Shown here: one piece after another, positions 47,201 through 64,000 of the stretch | Position numbering within the stretch: position 1 is the first letter of the stretch | Layout of the letters: each line of letters begins with the position of its first letter | Notes under the pieces: generated by a model | What the model saw: only the letters and a program-made list of their open reading frames with translations | Told to the model about the DNA's origin: nothing | Databases searched by the model: none | Made by a program: the position numbers and the translations under genes | Assembly: GCF_035083965.1 (NCBI RefSeq) | Contig: NC_089722.1 | Location: 17,874,642 to 17,938,641 of the forward strand | Origin: Branchiostoma lanceolatum | Taxonomy: Eukaryota > Chordata > Leptocardii > Amphioxiformes > Branchiostomatidae | DNA length: 64,000 nt | Direction: 5' to 3'

Positions 47201-50200
47201 CTATTGGGGCATCCACAATGTGTGTCCACTAGAGTGTGATCCTAGCGAGAGATCCTTATGTGAGAGATCCTTATGTCAGATCATTCTTCCACCTTCCCCA
47301 CTCTGAGATGCCAGGCTTTCTCAAGCAATCGGACTGAATCCTCGACCCTAACCTGATACCAGAACGCGATATTCGGAGCGCCGTGACGGTTGGCCGACGC
47401 GCCGCCCTCCCCTGTAGCCTCCCCGGCTGGTGCCGCGGGGGAACTCCACCCTCAGTCGGTAGCCGTCGTAATTGTAGCCATCCCGGCCGCGCACGGCGTC
47501 CTCGGCGTCCCTGTAAAATAGACAAACAACAAAACAAGAACAGACGTTTTCCACTTTCATCATGCAGGGGCAAGCTTATGTGTGATCCCATACTTATTTC
47601 ACGGTTCCTGCCATTACCATCATCAACGGCTGAGCATTGTTTGAGTTACATGCATCAATTTGAAAAGCATAGAATTTATCTATTTATCAACCTGTGTATC
47701 TATTCAACTATCTAACTGTCTATTCATCAATCTATCGATTCATTCGCCAAAAATGATTACTCAAGCAACTGGATAAGATTTTGAAACAGTCAGACGTTTC
47801 AGACAGTATCCACTGTCTTTCGTCACAGACAATGAATCGATAGGTTGATGAAGGTTAGACATCCAGGTAATAAGATACGCCAAAAAAGCTACTCAAGCAA
47901 CTCAGTGACGAAAGACAGTGGATACTGTCTGAAAACGTCTGACAGTTTCAAAATCTTATCCAGTTGATTGAGTGATTATTTTTGGCGTATCTTATTACCT
48001 GGATGTCTAACCTTCATCAACCTATCGATTCATTGTCTGTCCGTCCCTGGCCTTCTCATGTTTCACGTACTTGCAATCAGCCTTCGTGCAAGACTTTGCA
48101 ATAAACTTCAATATAATGGTATGTGCATGTTTTCCGAAGTAAAAGTTGCTCGTCGATGCCCTCTCTTCTTGCATACACATGAAAGTAACATTAACAAAAT
48201 AACAAGGTACACATGTTATGTCTGACGTCATTATATGAAAGATAGTAGAAAATGATAAAGTTTGATACATTACTTCAACACAGTAGTAGATAATATACAC
48301 GTACATGCAAGGCACTGAGAAAGAGAAGACAAAAACAGAAAGACAGATGGACATATCTGTTTACTGCAAAAAGAAGATTGAAAGCGAAAAACCATGACCT
48401 CATGTGTTGCCAACTTTTGAACCCCTCAATGCCTATCAAATCATCATAGGAGTCACAAAAACCTCTCTGCATTAACTCAAGGACATGTAATTTGACGGAT
48501 TGTAGTCTGCGTCCCTGTCCGATAATGGGCCCCAGCAGGTCTGAAAGGTGCCCTAATTTCCCAGGCGTTTTACCCTGATGAAAATTGCTGCCTCGGGAGC
48601 GGGCATTATCGGTTCCAGAGCTGTCGTCTGACAATTTGCCTGAATTCCTGGTGATACAGCTGTCCACGCGTCATCAATAATGTATACAACCGAGTTTTGT
48701 GTGTCCCTCAGGCCCGTTACACCTCAATCAACCGCATCTGACATCTTCTGCTGCCTACAGATGTGTTCTATGACAAGTTCATTCGAGGTCGAATGACATT
48801 TATGTTCAACCCTGGCGGCCGCAGCGCAGGTGTGTGGATAATTGGCTTTATTCGCGAAAAAATCTGAGAGAATTGAGCATTAAAGCCAGCTTTAGAACAG
48901 ATATTTGCATGATGTGAACGAAATTGAAATATTTCAAGAACTGCTTCCAAAGTGGAGAAGAATGTATTGTTTGTTTGCTTGGTTGCTTATTTGTTTGTTT
49001 GTTTGTTTATTATTTGAATCAGACTGTCAATGGCAATACGCAAAACGTTTGTAAACTTGGCTTGACTCTGTCATTGAATGGCCACTCAAAACGTTTCACA
49101 ATCAATGTCTGTGCTGGTTGTATATCTCTTTTCAATGTGTGTATCGGGAATATGAATCATGTCCTTACTGAAGTCTCAGAAATGTTTTTAACAATTTCTA
49201 AGGACACTCAACAATGGAAAGGAACAAGGTATGTATTTCTGCCAGTGGCTGTGATTTTCCTTTGACATCCAGATACAAGTGAAGTCTATTTCTTGTTGTT
49301 GTAAAATAAAGACGGAAATTATACGACCGCGTGTATTTCCCGGTCATCTTCGGTAACTAATCAGGGACATAGGTTTTATGTTCTCACATCTTATCCAGAA
49401 CGTCCTGGAGTCGATAGATAGCTACATGGATGGCAACAGCTCCCTTGGGTAGCATTGACCTCTCAGCGACCTTGATCCCCCCTCTCTCCTCGCTGTTGGG
49501 CTAGTGTTAGCACCATTAGACACTCGAAGATCGATTTCGTTTAATTTTGTATCGATCGACGGCCAGAAAAAGCTTTTATGTGAAACTAGCTCATTCCACT
49601 CACGTATCATTACAGTGTTGTCTAGCGGTGAATTATAGCGGCCAGCCAGGTCATCGTTTGGTGACATTTTTGCCAATATTTCGGGCAGTGATCTCATAGA
49701 AAGATGTCAAAACAATACCTGTGGTCACTACCCTGACTTTTAATTATGAATATCTAACGGAATAGATACGGCAATAGAAAGTTATGTTTCAAAATTTGAT
49801 CGACATCCTAGAAGGCAGAAATATATCAGCGATAAATTTAGCATGACATGCTTGACTGTTGACAGGCATCGGAATGATTCTTTCATCTTTTTAGATTTCA
49901 GTTTGATAATGTAAAACTGTAATGCATCAGGACACTCGTATTTTCAACATCACATTGTAATTATACAGATAAGCATTATAAAAGCACACTTTTAGGTTGC
50001 AACAGAAATAAGGAGACATGTAGGAAAAATCATTCTACAACATTTTCAGCACCCAGATCAATTAGATGGTATGCCCTTAGCCAGACACACCCCCCCCCCC
50101 TTCACACATCTCCAAAGGCTATGGGAGACAGGTTTGCTAGGCCATTGGGACGGTCAGGCAATCGGGAACACAACGTTTTTTCCTAGCTAGGCATAAGCAG

Positions 50201-53200
50201 AGTCAACCGGTATTGCATATCTATCAAACGTATATTTCAGCAACTATCCCGTTCAAATTTGGCATTATATATAGAGAGAATACGTAATGGCAAAGGAAGA
50301 TTAAGGTAGTCATGTGCAGCTGGTGCGTGTCTGTATATAATACGCACGGTCCACACGAAAAATAAGATTCCTATCCTTTAATATCACGCTTCAGGGAGTT
50401 TTCCGTCCACTCAGTTGGGTTAAGGCGGCCCAGGAAGTATTATTCTGTACATATATGATTATACTCTGTAACTATCGATAGCCTTGTCGCACCACGATGA
50501 AACTTCACACAGTTTTGGAACTACTTAAAACACATTGAATAAAGGTGACTTAAGTTTTTCTACTGCTGGATTTTGGGTTAGAAATACACATTTTGGTTAA
50601 AAAAACGTGTATTTTATGGATTTGTGCGCGCAGGCGGTAACACCACCTTTCATCATAATATTTTGCAAGGAAAGAGCTAACCCCATACAAATTATTTTTG
50701 TCCGAGGCTATTTTGTTTAAAATGACGATAACATTGTTTTTTTGGGTCAGAAACATCAGAAACAGCTATTTTGGAGTCATTTTTTATTAAAAATTCGCCC
50801 CAGTTAAAAATAGATAGAATCTATGCAAAATAGCCTCGGACAATTTTGATAAGAAAGCGATAATAAGTTACATTTGATTACTCAAAAGCTGAATTCTGTT
50901 GTTTTGAGCTGCGCGTAATTGCGTAAAAGTCATAACCCAAATCCCACACAAGCAGCTCGTTGTCTCCTGCGTAATCCAACACCTGTGACGTAACGGCCGT
51001 TCCATTCGAACACCATATCGAACATATAGAACTTCCCGTTCTATTTGAAACACCTCCGTCAAAACAGCGCTAGTAGGACTCGGCGCGGCTCATGAAACAT
51101 TTGTGGAGGAGACAACTTCCAAATCATTTGATTGAAACATTTAGAATGTAATACAATCCAAATCATGGCCTATAAAACAATTTTGTACTTTTTTTGACAA
51201 ACATTTAAGCATTACACACAACATAAGAAAGATTGCTCTGTGGAGCTTTCGAGACGAATTCTCTGTCTCTTCGTCAACCCGGTAATAAAGTCAGATCTCG
51301 TCTTGGAGTTTTGTACTTATACGTACACCTGAGATGATATATATGATTGTGTTGTGTAATAGACCTTGCGCTCCCCGAAATGCTCCGTAGTGGAACATTT
51401 CGAACCGTGTTCGAGTTCGGCCGCGCCGCTGGCCAGGCACGCGGCCGAACTCGAACACGAATTTTCGAGCCTGGGCTGCCTTAACCCAACAGAGCAGACA
51501 ATATCCAACCCACAGCTTGCGAGACAGAGCTCTTGTTAGACAGTGGCTTCATATCCTATTGATTTTTTTTTCTGCGGGGGAAACTACTTTTAGATGTAAA
51601 GCCCTTTCTCTAGCCCCAAGTAAGTGTTTTGGCGTACGTATGTCAAACCGATGCTTTGTTTTGTTTTGTTGGTGGCACTTGGCGTAAACATAAAAAATTA
51701 CGACTCTATGGTCCCAGATACTGGTCAATATGTAAGAATACTTATTTTCACAGACAACCTGTACATTTGTATATGTGAACATTTGTCAGACATTACACTA
51801 AGTTGAAACTGTTCGGTCCTAGCTACCTAATTGAAGTCACTTGTATATTATGATTTTAGACAAGGGTGTCAATCTGGTGTCCTCTCATTCTGAGGTGGGC
51901 CCCCCGTTCGAATCCAAGGTCGCGGGGTACCGTGTTTAAATGACCAGCAAAAATCGACCTCCCGATAGAATAAACGACTTTTCCGATACAAACCTCCGCT
52001 GACCGTCCTTCCCCTCCGTGGCCATTGTCTGGGTTCTACGGTCAGCGGTCCCAGATTCTGGGACACCAGTTTTTAGGTGTATACACTTCATTATTTGTGT
52101 AAACCGTCTAATTTGCTCTCTGTTAAGAACATACTCCTATATGCGCAACTTTATTTGATCAAGGAGGTTAAATCTCCTTGATTTGATGAAACCGTAACAT
52201 CTGTTGACGTAGAAGATTTAATTTGGAGGACGGCTGTTCAAACCCGCGAACAAAAAACCTCAGATCCCACAGGCTGCCGTCTCGGGAGACAGGTAGACAA
52301 AAGGAACCGGAGATAACGGTTGTAGCGGCTGGTCCGGGCTACCATTGTTATGTTGATGAAGCACCTGTCCTGTACCCATGCCTTCAGGGACGGCGCACAA
52401 GTGCGGATGCATCGTTTTGAATTTTACGGGAAACAAAGGAGCACGGTTCGTCCATTTGTGTTTCGAGACAAAGGAAGATATAGAGCTAAAATGTCACGGA
52501 GCAGATCTAGACACACTAGAAGGGCATCTCACTCAATATGATTTGCTGGTTTGTATTTTCTACGTGTGTCTTTGTTAAAGCAACGAATTCTAAAGAGGCA
52601 AGTATCCCTAGCTCGGTTTTAATAAAAGGATTTATCGCATCAATAATAGATTATCAGGAGGTTTACGTGGCACAAAGAGTCGGACCCTAATTGATGAAAC
52701 TTTTGGGATCGCAATTTTAGCAATTACCCCCAGTATTATTGATTGTTTTCTCCTATTATGTTCTAAATGGTGAAAATCGCTTTTTGTTACACAGCATCTG
52801 CCCAACCTCTAGTGCTTGAAAATGTGTGCAAGACGCATGTAATTTTTTAAAATTTGTATTTAGGAGCATCTGTAGAAATATATCTCCCACGGACAATTGT
52901 TTGTGTTCAGTCGATTATGAAATGAAAAATGCAGGTCGACTTGATAACACTGATGTTTGAAAGTGTACGAAGGGCTCAGGAAAGGAAACTAGGTTTTGAG
53001 CAGCACTAAATTATACAAATATATGTTGACAACGTGGTATTGTTTTTGTTCTGCCGATCCATTTTATGAAATGACAATGCAGGTCGGCTTGATGTATAAA
53101 CGGATGTTTGGAAGTGTAATAAAAGGGCACAGGAAATTAGAACCAGTTTTGAGCTGCATCTGTACAAATAGACGACCGGCTATTGTTTGTGTTTTACTAG

Positions 53201-54329
53201 TGCGCCGTTTTCTGAAATTAATCAATATTGTAGACCAGGGTAATTATACGGAACACGACCCGCCTGGGGGCAGGGATGGGGGTCCAGCTGCCACGTGAGG
53301 TGCACCTGCGGCCAGCTACATCTCCGGCAATCGCATCAATGCTCCACTTGTACCTCATTAATTCCCTACAATCTGCCTCCATCTGCTGCGCAGTAATACA
53401 TTTTTCCCTCGCCTTTGTTGCCCACCGTTTCTGTCTCTGTCTTTGTTAAACGTTATACGCGAGGATTCATTGCCGTAATAACGGTGAAAATTAGAATGAT
53501 GCATGATGATGACTTAGCAACGACAGATCTTCATTAGAAGAATGTGTTTTAAGGTTTCAAATATCCGATCATTCGGGCCAGTTATGGAATGATTTTCAAG
53601 GTTGTTTTCACTGTATAATTTTCGTTGTTAAAAAAAAAAGGATTCTTGGGCATAAACCCGGATCCTTAGTATCCGCATTCTATATCTTGTTTATCCAACA
53701 ATGGGTGTGCTTTGAACAGTAATCCCACCGAATGGGGCCCTGAATGAGCGCAAAATACATCTTATCTTGCTGTTCTATCCTCCTTTGGGAATGGCGTTTT
53801 GAGTGCTGTATCAATGCGCTTGTAATTTTCCCCATCATATACCGTTACAGGGCTACATATTTTTCGCCGTATTCTTTAAAGGGACCTTTGTCTTTTGAAG
53901 GACCCAGTAAAATAAGATCATTTAAATGAAAGGTTTTAAGTCTTCTTGGCATTTTTTGACGTAGAATTATCGATCGAGACATTGTCCGATATTCTATGAG
54001 TATGACACCATTGCACAATTGACACGTATATTTTAAGAGCACTCCGACAAATAAACACATGATAATAAACGGTGTCTGGCGGCCGTGTATTAAATTCCGC
54101 CCCCCGTTTCGATATGATGAAAACACACAATGTAATCCCCGTCTAGCGGGACCCACACGTACCTCTTATCATCGAATTCTACGAATGCGAACGGCGGTCC
54201 GCGCTTGTTTTTCAGGTCGATGTGTCGGATGTTGCCGTACTTGTAGAAGATGTCTTCGATGTCCTTTACCCTGATGTCGGGCGGCAGGTTTCCCACGTAG
54301 ATGCGACAGTCATTGTTGGCGAAGGACAT
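44250..54329 (-). CDS. SRSF1: SRSF1/SRSF9-type serine/arginine-rich splicing factor, copy B, 221 aa
   Basis: Exons: 54329-54163, 47510-47353, 45816-45644, 44417-44250 (TAG); intron phases 2, 1, 0, identical to copy A. RRM1 (about residues 8-83) has [20 protein letters not shown] and PPFAFVEF. The linker [20 protein letters not shown] is short, without the poly-glycine of copy A. The pseudo-RRM2 has [16 protein letters not shown] and ends [16 protein letters not shown]. The RS tail contains [19 protein letters not shown] and [18 protein letters not shown]1 ([17 protein letters not shown]) is closer to human SRSF1 than copy A is, so this may be the more conserved copy. The role is splice-site choice through exonic enhancers. 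Intron 1 is 6.65 kb. It is head to head with DYNLL. Confidence 0.94.
44528..44652. repeat. Imperfect foldback repeat in SRSF-B intron... upstream flank
   Basis: TAGTCTGGTACCCAAACCTATTATAG at the left (given here in part) pairs with AATAATAGGCTTGGCTACCAGGCTA at the right: the core arms are AACCTATTAT and ATAATAGGCTT plus TGGTA/TACCA. It lies in intron 3 of SRSF-B (45643-44418). The centre contains CTCTCCTCGAGAGAG, a second small palindrome. Confidence 0.55.
46625..46829 (+). mobile_element. MITE, TACTGT family, well-preserved copy
   Basis: TTACTGTAAGTTTTAACATT starts the copy. Then come CGCGGTGGTTTAATGTTCAC, TTTTCGTGGTGACCTCTC, CTTCTGCCTGCCTACC and CCTACCGCGAAATCAAATCC, as in the 7847 copy. 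It lies in intron 2 of SRSF-B. Confidence 0.65.
47735..48040. mobile_element. Nested long palindromic element
   Basis: Two inverted pairs are interleaved. CAACTGGATAAGATTTTGAA..CAGTATCCACTGTCTTTCGTC (47768-47824) pairs with GACGAAAGACAGTGGATACTG..TTCAAAATCTTATCCAGTTG (47907-47967). TGAATCGATAGGTTGATGAA..AATAAGATACGCCAAAAA (47832-47887) pairs with TTTTTGGCGTATCTTATTAC..CATCAACCTATCGATTCA (47979-48033). The arrangement is a snapback or palindromic MITE pair in intron 1 of SRSF-B. Confidence 0.75.
48990..49015 (+). repeat. TTTG microsatellite
   Basis: Short (TTTG)n run in SRSF-B intron 1; a similar run occurs at 33303-33322 in SRSF-A intron 3. Confidence 0.7.
51401..51468. repeat. GC-rich hairpin
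   Basis: CGTGTTCGAGTTCGGCCGCG pairs with CGCGGCCGAACTCGAACACG across a loop of about 18 bases. It stands out from the AT-rich surroundings in SRSF-B intron 1. No flanking duplication was found. Confidence 0.75.
52896..53175 (+). repeat. About 141-bp diverged tandem duplication
   Basis: TTATGAAATGA.AATGCAGGTCG.CTTGAT, TGTTTG.AAGTGTA and GGTTTTGAGC.GCA recur in the same order in both halves. It lies in SRSF-B intron 1. Confidence 0.65.
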
Positions 54330-55153
54330 CTTGGTACTGCCTACCGCTGTCGACGGTGCGATACGCTGAGCGCCCTCCAGGATTCTTTGTTTAGCTGCCG
54401 GCGGTGAAAAAATATTACCTGTTCCGGGTTGTTCTCGCGGTTACAATACCTAAGGAACGGACTAAAACCCTACATGCGAGGGATAATCGTCACGAATGGA
54501 CGGGAAATATTTAGCGGAGGACGGGGACCGTGCCTGCTCTTGCCCGCTGCTCTCGGAACATAATAATGGTTGAATGCATGGCGCGAGCATATTATAGATG
54601 CAGGTTGCATCCGCGAAGGGAATTCGGCCTTCGGGTGATTACGGAAATTCCCGAGCGGCCGGACCCGAGTGCAAACGAAGATGGCGCAGTGCATCACGGG
54701 TGATATAATGCTCCGGGACGCAGTGAGATACTCGACCAATGACATGTTAGCTGATCCAAAAAAATTGACCAACCAAAAATGAGATGGGTCAGGTACCTTT
54801 GGACGAATACATTTTTCACGATTCCTAGTGGGTGATTTCTGATTTTCACCAAAATAGTTTAACTATATAAACAAAATAGAATGTAAACATACCACAAAAC
54901 TAAAACAAAATACTATTTTGAAAATATTTTTGAGTAAATAAATTGAACATGAATGCTAGTTTTAACAAAATTTTAAAGTTTTAAAGCTTTGTGACCCCTA
55001 CCACAAAGATGCCGAACTCGTGTCCCGCTTGAGTTCCCCAGACGGCGGCAAACTAAGCAGTCTGTTGCGAGGGAACAGTTGACACTCCCAACAAGACACT
55101 CACAGGGACAGCTCACAATTTTCTTCTTCTCCAAGACCCATAGCAAAAAAAAG
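54330..55153. promoter_or_regulatory. Divergent SRSF-B/DYNLL promoter region and DYNLL non-coding exon 1
   Basis: The SRSF-B start codon (54329, -) and the DYNLL transcript (+) diverge here. AAGATGGCG at 54678-54686 is a YY1-type core near GC-rich sequence. A strong donor AAG|GTAAGTC ends a probable non-coding DYNLL exon at 55153. The matching acceptor is TCTCTGCAG at 56697, nine bases before the DYNLL ATG. Transcription starts are not resolved. Confidence 0.5.
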
Positions 55154-56975
<1,822 letters not shown>

Positions 56976-57615
56976 AGGGCTAGTCGCTGAGGGCGCCGCG
57001 AGGTGTGAGGGGTGATGGTACATTCGACACGTGGAGAATCAAGATGAGAACTGTGGGCTGTTCAGCTGTGCTGGCACTAGCTTCAATCAATCAATACTGT
57101 AGCCAGAACTCTGCATGAAGGCCCACTTACTACTAATCAGACTATCCTCAAATATAATTAGCCTTCTTTGAACAAATCACCTACTACCAGATCTTTCCAG
57201 CCACACATTCGACAGGATCATAGCAGAGAAGGATCACATCTTGCGGAGAAGAAGCAAAATATATTTATTTTCTGTTCTTATTCTTGTATTTTCCACTAAG
57301 TACTCTTGTTATATTCCTTGGCTATATGTATTGTTACAAGATGCTAGATTTGTCACTATGTAAACTTGAAAATACAAAATATATGTATATCAAGAAAACC
57401 TTCTGCTGTTGTCGTCACTCTAGTTTCAGTCAGTACAGCTGTATGTATGTAGTTGTCACTCTATCAAGTTCTAGTCAGTACGCTACACTTATAATACAAA
57501 CACATTGCATAGACATCAAGTAACAGCTGTTTTAATAACCAATTGAAGTGATAAATAACTCTTTATGAATAGGAGATACTAGCCATTGATTGAAAAGCTT
57601 TCAGTAGATGACAAC
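56976..57615. other. Tail-to-tail 3' UTRs of DYNLL and COQ5
   Basis: The 640 bases between the two stop codons must hold both 3' ends. Minus-strand ATTAAA (57536-57531) and AATAAA (about 57269-57264) could serve COQ5. I see no clear plus-strand AATAAA for DYNLL. Confidence 0.45.

Positions 57616-64000
<6,385 letters not shown>

Noticed and set aside
54636-54652. kB-like GGAAATTCCC site in the SRSF-B/DYNLL promoter
   Set aside because: A single 10-base match is expected by chance in this much sequence, and nothing else supports NF-kB control.

Overview
The window is animal nuclear DNA. All six genes have short exons with GT-AG introns whose reading phases close exactly, and the proteins are closest to human families. 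Gene content and repeat style (many short terminal-inverted-repeat elements, compact genes) suggest an invertebrate deuterostome, most likely amphioxus (Branchiostoma). The species is inferred, not proven.

Layout: (1) 1421-15002, + strand: a 15-exon ankyrin-repeat protein of about 861 aa with a low-complexity Pro/Gln/His-rich C-terminal half; subfamily not recognised. (2) 20104-21170, - strand: TRIAP1/Mdm35, a twin-CX9C mitochondrial intermembrane-space protein. (3) 21634-30847, + strand: GATC, the mitochondrial Glu-tRNA(Gln) amidotransferase subunit C, head to head with TRIAP1. (4) 32702-36658 and 44250-54329, both - strand: two complete SRSF1/SRSF9-type splicing factors in tandem with identical intron positions. 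(5) 56706-56975, + strand: cytoplasmic dynein light chain LC8 (DYNLL), coding region in one exon with a non-coding upstream exon. (6) 57616-64000, - strand: COQ5, the ubiquinone C-methyltransferase; its ATG is the last three bases of the window.

The order and orientation TRIAP1(-) GATC(+) SRSF(-) DYNLL(+) COQ5(-) is the same as I recall for human 12q24.31 (TRIAP1-GATC-SRSF9-DYNLL1-COQ5). Human 17q22 carries the related pair SRSF1-DYNLL2. The window therefore looks like the unduplicated chordate version of that block, with a local SRSF duplication. Three of the proteins are mitochondrial (TRIAP1, GATC, COQ5); the SRSF pair is nuclear and DYNLL is a motor/hub protein, so the block is unlikely to be a single pathway.

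Introns and intergenic DNA are full of non-autonomous DNA transposons, several resolved to the base with target-site duplications: a 5.0 kb composite element in GATC intron 1 (8-bp TSD), two hAT-type MITEs (8-bp TSDs), a MULE/foldback-like element (9-bp TSD), a perfect hairpin (9-bp duplication), a pogo/Tigger-like element (TA) and an element with a 13-bp flanking repeat. Two genes carry a partial duplicate of one of their own exons inside a neighbouring intron. No CRISPR array, rRNA or functional tRNA gene was seen.
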